This document shows, in pieces, positions 1 to 6,700 of a stretch of 13,863 nucleotides of DNA. The position numbers and the translations under genes are program-made. The notes under the pieces were generated by a model. The model made no database searches. It was given only the letters and a program-made list of their open reading frames with translations, and was not told the origin of the DNA. Each line of letters opens with the position of its first letter. Positions within the stretch are counted from its first letter, which is position 1. The DNA lies in NCBI GenBank assembly GCA_934409175.1, contig CAKRVX010000052.1, forward strand, positions 1-13,863, in the 5' to 3' direction. This stretch comes from an uncultured Blautia sp. (GTDB taxonomy: Bacteria; Bacillota; Clostridia; Lachnospirales; Lachnospiraceae).

Positions 1-495
1 TCCTTTCGGAACTCCTGTAGAACCGGATGTAAAAATTCCATACAGAGGATCTACATCCAGTGCCTGCTCACGGATAGTGTTGAGGATTTCAGGATTTTCT
101 GGTTCTGCTGCAAGTTCCGGTGCCATAAGAACTGTTCCGTGAAAGTCCAACTTCTCCAGATCTTTTAAATATTTTTCAGAAGTAACGATCACATCACTGT
201 CCAGAATTCCAAGAATCTGCTGAAGTCTGCTGGCCGGCTGTTTCGTATCCATTAATACATAGAAACATCCTGCATAGACAGCTCCCATAAATACTCCTAT
301 CGTTTCCACCCCTTTTTCCATGAAAACCGGAACCGGATTTCTCGGAGTAAAATACTTTGCCAGAGCAGTTCCTGTTCTTCGCGCAGTCTGCTCCAGTTCT
401 TTAAAGGTACATGATGTATTTTCGTCTGCAAATGCTGTTTTATCCGGATATTTTCCGGCTGATTCTTCCAGATACTCTAAAATGCTTGTCTTCAT
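1..495 (-). CDS. Adenylate-forming (AMP-binding) ligase, DltA-like, N-terminal part only
   Basis: This gene has no stop in the window; translating the minus strand from the ATG at 495 gives 165 residues running off the left edge. The last visible stretch is TSGSTGVPKG (156-165), the P-loop-like A3 motif of ANL-superfamily enzymes, which make an acyl- or aminoacyl-AMP from an acid and ATP and pass it to a carrier thiol. A3 falls about where it does in DltA and in NRPS adenylation domains, and GCFYVLMD (75-82) sits where NRPS/DltA proteins have an xAYVPLD-like motif. The start is supported by a purine-rich GGGAGGGAGG site just upstream. It lies 33 bp after the SGNH-like gene and is probably its operon partner. 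The inferred role is cytoplasmic activation of the group transferred by the neighbouring MBOAT. The substrate-defining residues are outside the window, so D-alanine specificity is only a guess. Confidence 0.88.
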   Translation of the reverse strand, partial: MKTSILEYLEESAGKYPDKTAFADENTSCTFKELEQTARRTGTALAKYFTPRNPVPVFMEKGVETIGVFMGAVYAGCFYVLMDTKQPASRLQQILGILDSDVIVTSEKYLKDLEKLDFHGTVLMAPELAAEPENPEILNTIREQALDVDPLYGIFTSGSTGVPKG

Positions 496-528
496 AATAT
501 CCTCCCTCCCTTAATACAATATTATTTG

Positions 529-1497
529 TTATTTTTTTTCCAATACTTCTGCCAGGACTTTGGAGTATGCCCGTGCAGCATCTCCATTCATATGTCCATC
601 ATAATCTGTATACGCCTTCAGATCATGTGTAAACGCCTTAAAATACTGTGTGTTAAAATTCAGATAATCCACACCCTGTTCTTCGAAAAACTTTCCGAAA
701 TATTTCCAGGCCGCATTATAATTATCACTGTAATCTTTTAATGTGTCAATTGGTATCGGAGTTGTAACTGCTATAAACTCAATATTATTTTCTTTACAAA
801 GCGTGATCAGTTTCTCCAGATATTCCATATTCTGCTGATTAACTTTGCCTTCTTCATAAAGTTTAGGCTGAGATTTTTTCAACTTTGTCACATCTACCGG
901 ATATCTTTCAATAAACCCGCTTTCATGGTATTCCTGTGTATCACTCTTTAAATGTGAAACATCATAATCTTTGCTGATTTTTTGTGTAAACGTATCCTTC
1001 ACTTTCGGAAGTTCATAACTGAGTGAATATTCATACCACGGAAACAGAACTGTACGGAAATTACATTTTGCAATGGATTTCCAGAAGTATTCTATTTTTG
1101 CTTTGGAAAAAGGAAACTCATGGTAAAACAGAAGATAATTATTTCCTTCTTCCTTTTCTGTCACAAAATATCCCGGATCTACTTCATAGATGATCCTCTT
1201 GGGATTCTGCTTCTCTTTGATCAGCTTTGTCAGATAATACGCATCAATTCCATACTCTCCGCCAACACAGAGATTATGTCCGGTACGACCCGTAATTTCT
1301 TCCATTACATCCGGATCAATATCTGTCATTCCATGGGAAGTTCCCAGAATAATATCATCAAATGGGTGTGTTACAACTGTATGTACATCATTTCTCATAA
1401 ACGTACATGGATAAAGTGCCAGATCCAGTCCCACAAGAAAGGCAATGCAGATTACCAGCACCAGGAACGTTTTTAATACTCTCTTAAAATTGTGCAT
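529..1497 (-). CDS. Membrane-anchored SGNH-hydrolase-like protein, DltD/AlgJ-type acylation partner
   Basis: The 322-residue product has an N-terminal signal anchor (about 7-29) and an extracytoplasmic domain. ILGTSHG (50-56) fits the block I nucleophile motif with Ser54, and DGHMN (300-304) fits the C-terminal Asp-x-His part of the triad (D300, H302). This is the pattern seen in extracytoplasmic SGNH partners of MBOAT acyltransferases such as AlgJ/AlgX and, more distantly, DltD. DltD is usually near 400 residues, so this one is short. The start overlaps the 3' end of the MBOAT gene by 14 bp, and its GAGAGGA ribosome binding site lies inside that gene, so translation is probably coupled. The likely role is transferring or trimming an acyl or aminoacyl group on a surface polymer outside the membrane. 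The family pattern is clear; the substrate is unknown. Confidence 0.8.
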   Translation of the reverse strand: MHNFKRVLKTFLVLVICIAFLVGLDLALYPCTFMRNDVHTVVTHPFDDIILGTSHGMTDIDPDVMEEITGRTGHNLCVGGEYGIDAYYLTKLIKEKQNPKRIIYEVDPGYFVTEKEEGNNYLLFYHEFPFSKAKIEYFWKSIAKCNFRTVLFPWYEYSLSYELPKVKDTFTQKISKDYDVSHLKSDTQEYHESGFIERYPVDVTKLKKSQPKLYEEGKVNQQNMEYLEKLITLCKENNIEFIAVTTPIPIDTLKDYSDNYNAAWKYFGKFFEEQGVDYLNFNTQYFKAFTHDLKAYTDYDGHMNGDAARAYSKVLAEVLEKK

Positions 1498-2995
1498 AAA
1501 TAAATCCTCTCGCTACTGCTGTGGATCCAAAGAAACCAATGGATGCAAGCAGACAAAAATAAATGATCACTGTAACCGGCAGGCTCAGTCCTGAAAGTGT
1601 TTCTCTTATCTTCATGCCCCGTTCCTGAAGAACACTTACGATAAAGAGGATTACACATCCAACTGCCAGAATTGCCAGTGCATAAGGTGTAAATGCTGTT
1701 CCTTCTTTTCCGGCAGGAATAAGAAGCAGCTGTGATGGAGCAAATTTCGTGACAGATAATTTCATCATATGAAAAGCCTGTCCTACTGTATCTGCCCTGT
1801 CAAAAAACCAGCTGATATTTACCAAAATAAATGTACGGATGATCATAAATACATGATACCAGTTTTCTTTTCCGGTAATATTCAGCTTCTTTTTCCAGTT
1901 TCTGTAATGCTCTGCCATAAGACCGCTGAATGCAATAATAACACCATTATACATACCATAAACAATGTATTTCCATGCAGCCCCATGCCATACACCCACT
2001 ACAAAGAATACGATCAGGTTGGCAAGGCAGATTGGCAGTGTACGTCCTGTCTTTTTGCCAAAGACTTTCTTACCCCATTTTCCAAATTTTCCCATCCATT
2101 TGGAAAGTGTAACAGGATAAAATACATAATCTTTCATCCATGTACCAAGAGTAATATGCCAGCGATGCCAGAAATCTGTAATAGAAACAGAGAAGAACGG
2201 ACGCTTGAAGTTCTCATCCAGTTCAATTCCAAACATAGAAGCAATACCTATAACAACATCCATACCACCAGAGAAATCTGCATAAAGCTGAATGGTATAA
2301 AACAAAACTCCGAAAATGGCCAGTCCACTGTACTGATCCGGATTATCAAAAATAGCATCTACGAAGACTGCTGCCCAGTCTGCCAGAATCATCTTTTTGA
2401 AAAATCCCCAGAGAATACGCTCAAAACCTCTTGCAATATTTTTTCCCTCAAATTTATGTGGCTCATAGAGCTGATGAGCCAGACGACTGTACCGACCAAT
2501 AGGACCCTGAAGAATCTGCGGGAAGAAAGATACGAACAGCGCATATTTCACAGGATTCTTTTCGGCCTCACAACGCTTCCAGTATACATCCAGTAAATAT
2601 CCGGAAGACTGAAAAGTGTAAAACGAAATTCCCAGTGGAAGCAAAATCTCCATTCCTCTTAAATTCATGTGAAACAATGCATTCAGATTTTCTACAAAGA
2701 AATTTGTATACTTTACCACACCCAGCATACCAAAGTTCAGCACCAGTCCCAGTACCAGAAGATTACGGGCACTCTTATGGCTTCCTTTGGATTCCATTTT
2801 CTCAACGACAAGAGCTACAAGCCAGGTAACCAGAGTGGAAAAGAGCAGGAAACCAACGTATTTCACGCCTCCTGCAAGATAATAGATATAGCTGAAGCAC
2901 AGAAGCACCAGCCACTGACATTTCTGTGGCACAATGTAATAGACAAACACACTGGCTGCCACAAATAATAAAAACAGATTTGACACTAACGACAT
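1484..2995 (-). CDS. MBOAT-family membrane-bound O-acyltransferase (AlgI/DltB-like)
   Basis: This 503-residue polytopic membrane protein has many hydrophobic helices from residue 5 to the C-terminus. Diagnostic MBOAT motifs are visible: PLGISFYTFQ (120-129), QGPIGRY (163-169), YADFSGG (238-244), DFWHRWHITLG (274-284) and VGVWHGAAW (333-341). His337 in the last motif is the conserved MBOAT catalytic histidine. The length fits the AlgI-like group (about 460-520) better than typical DltB (about 400). It would move an acyl or aminoacyl group from a cytoplasmic donor across the membrane to an extracellular acceptor. A GGAGAG site lies about 11 bp before the ATG. The SGNH-like gene follows with a 14-bp overlap and the ligase comes next, giving a dlt-like three-gene unit. 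Acetylation of a polysaccharide is the alternative, but the linked ligase favours aminoacyl or another activated acid. Confidence 0.93.
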   Translation of the reverse strand: MSLVSNLFLLFVAASVFVYYIVPQKCQWLVLLCFSYIYYLAGGVKYVGFLLFSTLVTWLVALVVEKMESKGSHKSARNLLVLGLVLNFGMLGVVKYTNFFVENLNALFHMNLRGMEILLPLGISFYTFQSSGYLLDVYWKRCEAEKNPVKYALFVSFFPQILQGPIGRYSRLAHQLYEPHKFEGKNIARGFERILWGFFKKMILADWAAVFVDAIFDNPDQYSGLAIFGVLFYTIQLYADFSGGMDVVIGIASMFGIELDENFKRPFFSVSITDFWHRWHITLGTWMKDYVFYPVTLSKWMGKFGKWGKKVFGKKTGRTLPICLANLIVFFVVGVWHGAAWKYIVYGMYNGVIIAFSGLMAEHYRNWKKKLNITGKENWYHVFMIIRTFILVNISWFFDRADTVGQAFHMMKLSVTKFAPSQLLLIPAGKEGTAFTPYALAILAVGCVILFIVSVLQERGMKIRETLSGLSLPVTVIIYFCLLASIGFFGSTAVARGFIYAQF

Positions 2996-3017
2996 GATAA
3001 TTTTCTCTCCTGAACCT

Positions 3018-3064
3018 AAACAGGTTGCTGCACTAATTGCTCAATGCAGCAACCCCTGTTTTTT
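3018..3064. terminator. Bulged hairpin between the secreted-protein genes and the MBOAT gene
   Basis: AAACAGG-TTGCTGCA (3018-3032) pairs with TGCAGCAA-CC-CCTGTTT (3045-3061), giving 15 base pairs with a 2-nt bulge and a 12-nt loop. Reading the plus strand, the stem ends in six Ts and a further T-rich stretch, like an intrinsic terminator. Reading the minus strand, which is the direction of the operon, only three Ts follow. It may act as a leaky terminator or RNA-stabilising barrier for the minus-strand message, or stop antisense transcripts. The direction of action is inference. Confidence 0.55.
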
Positions 3065-3078
3065 ATAATTTTTTACTT

Positions 3079-3933
3079 TTAGTTTAAAAGTCCATTATCC
3101 AGGCATCCATTTCCACCGTCATCAGATCCGCCATCATCGGAATCACCGTCATAGTCTCCACTGTCATCTCCTGAATAATCATAATCATCGTTATAGTCAT
3201 AATCATTGCTGTAATCATAATCACTGTTGTCATAATCACTGCTATTGTCATAACTCTGAGATGAATCAGAAGATGTCTGTGCCGCTTCTGTTGGCTTCGG
3301 AGCAAGCGCCTGTTCTGTTTCCAGTGTATTCACAGATTTCTTTAAGCTTGTGCTGTCAAATACCAGATAGGCCACATCTCCTTCCAGATGAAGTTCTGCC
3401 TCTTCTGTGTCACCAAATGGAAACGTATGGATCTCTGCAGTTGTTTTATCTTCGAAAGTCAGCTGAATATTATATTTCGGAACTTCTTTTTCTGCTGCAT
3501 CATCCTTGGAATCTTCTTCCTTGGTATCTTTTTCGTCACTTGCCGCTGCATCTTTTTCTTCATTCTTTGCGGAAGGATCAAACCAGAGAACTCTTTCCTC
3601 ATCTGTTTCAACTTTGTCATCATCTTTCAGGAAATTATCCGGATATTTCTCATCTTTTTCTTCTTTTACAGAAACACCTGTAATCACTTTACCTGTAAGA
3701 TTTTTCAGTTTTACACTAAGTACGCCTTCTTTATCCTCTGCCGGTTTCTCACCGATTGTCTTTAAATCTTCGTCTTTTGTTTCTTTATCATCTGCAGACT
3801 CTGCATCCTTGGAATCTGTCTTTGCTGTATCTTCTGTCTTGGCAGATGTATCTGCTGCCATAGCTGCCTGACTGAACAGAAGGCTTGTTCCAAGTGCTGC
3901 TGTCATTAAAGCTGTCACAATTTTTCTTTTCAT
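3079..3933 (-). CDS. Secreted, highly acidic protein with Asp/Tyr/Ser-rich C-terminal tail; unknown function
   Basis: I do not recognise a family. The 284-residue product has a clear signal peptide (about 1-26, cleavage after AMA). An acidic linker (28-69) leads into a probable beta-rich segment (70-120), a second charged linker (121-150) and another beta-rich segment (151-208). The tail (about 226-275) is almost entirely D, Y, S, N and G, and the protein ends with a lone cysteine (277) followed by LDNGLLN. The composition suggests a surface-exposed polyanion that could bind cations or cationic wall groups; that is inference. The tail is encoded by a degenerate repeat of GAT/TAT/AGC-like codons. 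The gene starts 51 bp after the second transglutaminase-like gene with an AAAGGGT site, so it is probably co-transcribed, and it lies just before the MBOAT gene. Confidence 0.85.
   Translation of the reverse strand: MKRKIVTALMTAALGTSLLFSQAAMAADTSAKTEDTAKTDSKDAESADDKETKDEDLKTIGEKPAEDKEGVLSVKLKNLTGKVITGVSVKEEKDEKYPDNFLKDDDKVETDEERVLWFDPSAKNEEKDAAASDEKDTKEEDSKDDAAEKEVPKYNIQLTFEDKTTAEIHTFPFGDTEEAELHLEGDVAYLVFDSTSLKKSVNTLETEQALAPKPTEAAQTSSDSSQSYDNSSDYDNSDYDYSNDYDYNDDYDYSGDDSGDYDGDSDDGGSDDGGNGCLDNGLLN
3114..3260 (-). repeat. Low-complexity codon repeat encoding the D/Y/S/N-rich tail
   Basis: The plus strand reads as recurring ataatcataatc-type and tcatc-type blocks, and the minus strand gives runs of Asp, Tyr, Ser, Asn and Gly codons. 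It is a degenerate in-frame repeat inside the acidic secreted-protein gene. Such repeats can vary in length between strains. Confidence 0.6.
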
Positions 3934-3984
3934 GATTCTTACCCTTTCTTGATTAACCCGTTATAGTTATTTGTTTTACTCAGA

Positions 3985-4776
3985 TCAGTTTAATCTCTTG
4001 TAATTAACATATTTCAGAGTGCCCTTTGCACCGTAAGTAAGTTTATAACCGTTTCTTCTGTATTCTTTCTGGAAGTTCGGATCATATACATAGGTTTTTC
4101 CTTTGTAATTGATCTCTACCCATGCATGAGGTCCCTTTCCTGTAGTTTTCCTGAAATATCCTCTTACATAATGTGCATCATATCCTGCAACCTTTGCAAT
4201 CCAGTAAAAAGTAGCAGCCTGTACATAACAGTCTCCCTGTCTCTTCTGGAATCCATATAATCCATATCCGCCCGGAGATTTTTTGCTTACTTTAAAGTTA
4301 CTTACATATCTTAAATTTGCACACCAGTTAAATGCTTTTCTTAAATCTCCCTTGATTGATTTGGATGTGAGAACTTTAACAGCCATAACCTCTACTGGCA
4401 GAAGTTTAGTTGCACGCCCTTTGGTGTCAATTCTATAATAAGTTTTTGAGTCAAAAGTATAATATGATTTACTCTTTACCAGTTTACCTGTCTTTTTTGC
4501 AAAACAGTAAGTATACTTTCCGATCTTCTGTGCTTTTCCGTTTACCTTTTTCCCGTTAACATAATAGTAGGTTTTAGTATCGTCCCATCCCGTTACACGA
4601 TCTGGTTTCGGTGCAATTACAACATCGTCATCTTTTATATCTGTAGAACCTTCATCTGCAGCAGTATATGTTACTGCACTATCAAATTCATCTGCCTCAG
4701 CTGCCACGATCGGAGCTGCCGGTGTAACTGCCATTACTGCACTAAGCATTAAAGCTGTTAACTTTTTTCTGTTCAT
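3985..4776 (-). CDS. Secreted transglutaminase-like protein with wall-binding-like repeats
   Basis: The 263-residue product has a signal peptide (1-26). A region of aromatic repeats (about 62-125) follows, containing GWDDTKTYYYVNGK, YTYCFAKKTGKL and YYRIDTKGRA; these resemble degenerate choline-binding/cell-wall-binding repeats. The C-terminal half is a transglutaminase-like fold with the expected catalytic order: Cys183 in GDCYVQAATF, His217 in GPHAWVEI and Asp232 in YVYDPNF. Proteins of this superfamily may be cysteine peptidases, amidases or acyl-transfer enzymes; which one applies cannot be read from sequence. It sits 35 bp after the 226-residue gene with a GAGAGGAT site upstream, within the same run of secreted proteins. 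Wall attachment and a role in modifying surface proteins or peptidoglycan are inferred. Confidence 0.88.
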   Translation of the reverse strand: MNRKKLTALMLSAVMAVTPAAPIVAAEADEFDSAVTYTAADEGSTDIKDDDVVIAPKPDRVTGWDDTKTYYYVNGKKVNGKAQKIGKYTYCFAKKTGKLVKSKSYYTFDSKTYYRIDTKGRATKLLPVEVMAVKVLTSKSIKGDLRKAFNWCANLRYVSNFKVSKKSPGGYGLYGFQKRQGDCYVQAATFYWIAKVAGYDAHYVRGYFRKTTGKGPHAWVEINYKGKTYVYDPNFQKEYRRNGYKLTYGAKGTLKYVNYKRLN

Positions 4777-4811
4777 CCTGATATCCTCTCTTCCCTGTTA
4801 TACAACAAATA

Positions 4812-5492
4812 CTATTGTCTTGTAACAACACTTTCAATTACTTCTGCACTGCTGCTTTTTCCATATGGACGGAATACATTTAACTCTACATTTTCATAAG
4901 TATATGTTACATCCCATCCTTTTCCATTCAGGAAGCAGCTCTGTTTATTAATTTTGGCTTTTTTTACAGTTTTTCCAAGAACTTTCTTCAGTTTTGCCGC
5001 ATTATCCTGATATGGTTTGCTGACTGCTCTTGCAGAAACTGCGTATTTTCTGTATACCTTGGATTTATTTGCATCATATGCACCTGTCTTCGGATTAAAG
5101 TAATACAGTTTTGAAAGTCCATATAAACTGGTGCTTGCCATATGAATTCCACTGACTCTGTGTCCATATACGTCAAATCCATAATACTTGTTATCAATCT
5201 TCTTGATCACAATACCATATCTGCCCTGCATTTCTTTGTCAGCCTGATAAGCTGTACCGTTTTTGGTAAAATAATAAATATAACCGTTAGAAGTTTTTCC
5301 CCACTGATTTGTTATTTTCTTTCCTTTTGCATCCAGAGCATAACGTTTTCCTGTTTTTTTGTTAGTTTTTACCTTTACAGTTGCCATTTTTGTTGCAGCC
5401 TGTACAGTTACTGCTTCCTGTGCTGAAACAACCGGCATCAGCATCATAAGTAAACAAAGTACTACTGCAAATATTTTTTTTGTTTTCTTCAT
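4812..5492 (-). CDS. Small secreted repeat protein with an unrecognised C-terminal domain
   Basis: The 226-residue product has a strong signal peptide (1-24 or to about 33, before ATKMATV). Residues 40-140 hold aromatic/glycine repeats (KRYALDAKGKKI, GYIYYFTKNGTAY, KYYGFDVYGHRV, KLYYFNPKTGAY) like wall-binding repeats. The C-terminal 75 residues form a compact unit: a helix near 163-178, the segment KAKINKQSCF, and two predicted strands, GWDVTYTYENVELNVFRPYG and AEVIESVVT. I see no catalytic signature, and I do not know this domain. The gene is 16 bp downstream of the first transglutaminase-like gene with a GAGGAGAGG site, so it is surely co-transcribed. It could be a non-enzymatic surface adaptor or inhibitor for its enzymatic neighbours; that is inference only. 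Confidence 0.85.
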   Translation of the reverse strand: MKKTKKIFAVVLCLLMMLMPVVSAQEAVTVQAATKMATVKVKTNKKTGKRYALDAKGKKITNQWGKTSNGYIYYFTKNGTAYQADKEMQGRYGIVIKKIDNKYYGFDVYGHRVSGIHMASTSLYGLSKLYYFNPKTGAYDANKSKVYRKYAVSARAVSKPYQDNAAKLKKVLGKTVKKAKINKQSCFLNGKGWDVTYTYENVELNVFRPYGKSSSAEVIESVVTRQ

Positions 5493-5508
5493 TTTTCCTC
5501 TCCTCTTT

Positions 5509-6510
5509 TTAGAATCTTATTTTATGTTCTACTGTATAAGCAGGACGTGTTGATGCGCCAAACAGAGTGCCATACATATTATCATAATAAAGTCCGTTGA
5601 TCATTACGAAACTATGACCCTCCGGAATAGTGATCACATATGGCTGATATCCCAGTTCTTTTGCAATAGCAGCCACAGAACTTGCAATTCCATAACAGTT
5701 TCCTGTCAGACCATTCTGGAACATCTGCAGAGAATACTTGTATATCCAGTTCTTGGACCTGAATTCCTGAGGTGTAGGATCCATATATCCTACAAAATTT
5801 GTATACGCCATAATATACCGGAAACAGGAATGGAATTTCTCGTAATTACTCATATTGGCATTACTGTGCTGTGCAATAAAGTTTCTTGCCGCAAGTTTGC
5901 AGCGAACCTGAGTAATATTTGAGGCATATCCACCTTTGGTAAATTTTATTCCATCAACTGTTTTACCGGTAGCACATCGTCCGGTCTTATCAGCATAGTA
6001 CATTTTACCACTCAGCTCATGCCATCCTGTAATTGCTCTTCCCTTTGCATTTACCAGATATTTCACTTTATTTACTGTTACAACAGCTGTTTTTCCAGGC
6101 TCAACCTTCTGACATTTTTCATTAAAAACATAATAGATCCCATTTGCCTTATATGCGCCGCCACATGCAGCATTTGTATTTGACTTAAACCAGTAATATT
6201 TGCCGTTTATTTTTTTCCAGGTATTCTTCACCGGTTTATTTTTCACATAATACCGGTAAACTTTTCGCACCTTTACCAGTCCTTTTTTCTTAGGCACAGG
6301 GGTTGGCTGCGGTTTTTCTGTCGGTACAGATATTACTGTATCCTCCGGTTCAGTGCTTTCTGTTGTCATAAATTCTGTCTGTGAGAGATTTCCTGTCTGC
6401 TGCTGTGATCCACAAACACCTACACTGCTGATCCCCAGCGCAAAAGCAAGTAATGAAACCGCCAAACCGGTTTTACTGAAAATAAAATTTCTCTTCTCTT
6501 TCAATCTCAT
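5509..6510 (-). CDS. Secreted transglutaminase-like protein with cell-wall-binding repeats, first gene of the operon
   Basis: I place the start at the ATG at 6510 (333 residues), not the in-frame ATG at 6534. AAAGGAAGGG (6519-6528) sits 8 bp before 6510, while the upstream ATG has no close site. Residues 1-34 form a signal peptide or signal anchor, followed by a Thr/Pro-rich linker (40-76). Aromatic repeats (80-195) include NGKYYWFK, NGIYYVFNEK and AITGWHELSGKMYYADKTG, close to choline-binding-type repeats. The C-terminal domain (about 205-333) is transglutaminase-like with Cys272 (GNCYGIASS), His299 (EGHSFVMING) and Asp310 (YYDNMYG). It shares domain plan but little sequence with the second such protein in the operon. 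VGVCGS near residue 32 is not a good lipobox. It is presumably wall-associated; the reaction is unknown. Confidence 0.87.
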   Translation of the reverse strand: MRLKEKRNFIFSKTGLAVSLLAFALGISSVGVCGSQQQTGNLSQTEFMTTESTEPEDTVISVPTEKPQPTPVPKKKGLVKVRKVYRYYVKNKPVKNTWKKINGKYYWFKSNTNAACGGAYKANGIYYVFNEKCQKVEPGKTAVVTVNKVKYLVNAKGRAITGWHELSGKMYYADKTGRCATGKTVDGIKFTKGGYASNITQVRCKLAARNFIAQHSNANMSNYEKFHSCFRYIMAYTNFVGYMDPTPQEFRSKNWIYKYSLQMFQNGLTGNCYGIASSVAAIAKELGYQPYVITIPEGHSFVMINGLYYDNMYGTLFGASTRPAYTVEHKIRF

Positions 6511-6579
6511 GCTTTTTTCCCTTCCTTTAATCATGTTAATATATGAATGCTCGGACTCTCCTTTCCATTTTTTACCGTA

Positions 6580-6608
6580 ATTATATTATATTCTACCCGT
6601 AATTTCAA
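6580..6608 (-). promoter_or_regulatory. Promoter for the surface-protein/acylation operon
   Basis: On the minus strand, TTGAAA (6603-6608) is followed after exactly 17 bp by TATAAT (6580-6585), a near-ideal vegetative sigma promoter. A second, overlapping TATAAT occupies 6585-6590 but has only 12 bp spacing. Transcription would start near 6573, leaving a leader of about 60 nt before the ATG at 6510. Confidence 0.8.
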
Positions 6609-6616
6609 TTAAGATA

Positions 6617-6653
6617 GCGTTAATTTTGTATAATTATCACCTTGACTTAACGC
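6617..6653. promoter_or_regulatory. Inverted repeat, candidate operator in the divergent promoter region
   Basis: GCGTTAA (6617-6623) and TTAACGC (6647-6653) are perfect 7-bp inverted arms whose centres are 30 bp apart, about three helical turns. The right arm overlaps the candidate -35 of the plus-strand gene, and the left arm lies just upstream of the minus-strand -35. A dimeric regulator bound there could control both directions; no regulator gene is in the window. Confidence 0.4.
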
Positions 6654-6672
6654 CCTGATATGGGTGTATCAT
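6642..6672 (+). promoter_or_regulatory. Candidate promoter for the cyclopropane-fatty-acid synthase gene
   Basis: TTGACT (6642-6647) is a good -35. The best -10 candidate is TATCAT (6667-6672), but the spacing is 19 bp, longer than ideal. An alternative -10, TATAAT at 6629-6634, has no good -35. The ribosome binding site AAAGGAGG (6685-6692) lies 8 bp before the ATG at 6701. Confidence 0.45.
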
Positions 6673-6700
6673 AATAGCGAAGTTAAAGGAGGTACACTAT

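Noticed and set aside
1769..2596. Long plus-strand open frame (275 codons) opposite the MBOAT gene
   Set aside because: The minus-strand frame carries clear MBOAT motifs. The plus-strand translation has no recognisable domain, an unlikely composition and no good ribosome binding site.
3114..3260. CRISPR-like or intergenic repeat array
   Set aside because: The repeats are degenerate, in frame and without unique spacers. They encode the low-complexity tail of a secreted protein.
3261..3871. Overlapping plus-strand frames opposite the acidic secreted-protein gene
   Set aside because: They arise from the biased GAT/GAA codon use on the other strand, which gives Ser/Phe/Leu-rich nonsense in reverse. 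The minus-strand protein has a signal peptide and ribosome binding site.
6400..6420. Possible lipobox (VGVC) in the first transglutaminase-like protein
   Set aside because: The residue before the cysteine is Val rather than Gly, Ala or Ser, so signal peptidase II processing is unlikely.
6511..6534. Upstream ATG (6534) as start of the first transglutaminase-like gene
   Set aside because: The AAAGGAAGGG site lies inside the extra eight codons and is correctly spaced for the ATG at 6510. No such site precedes 6534.
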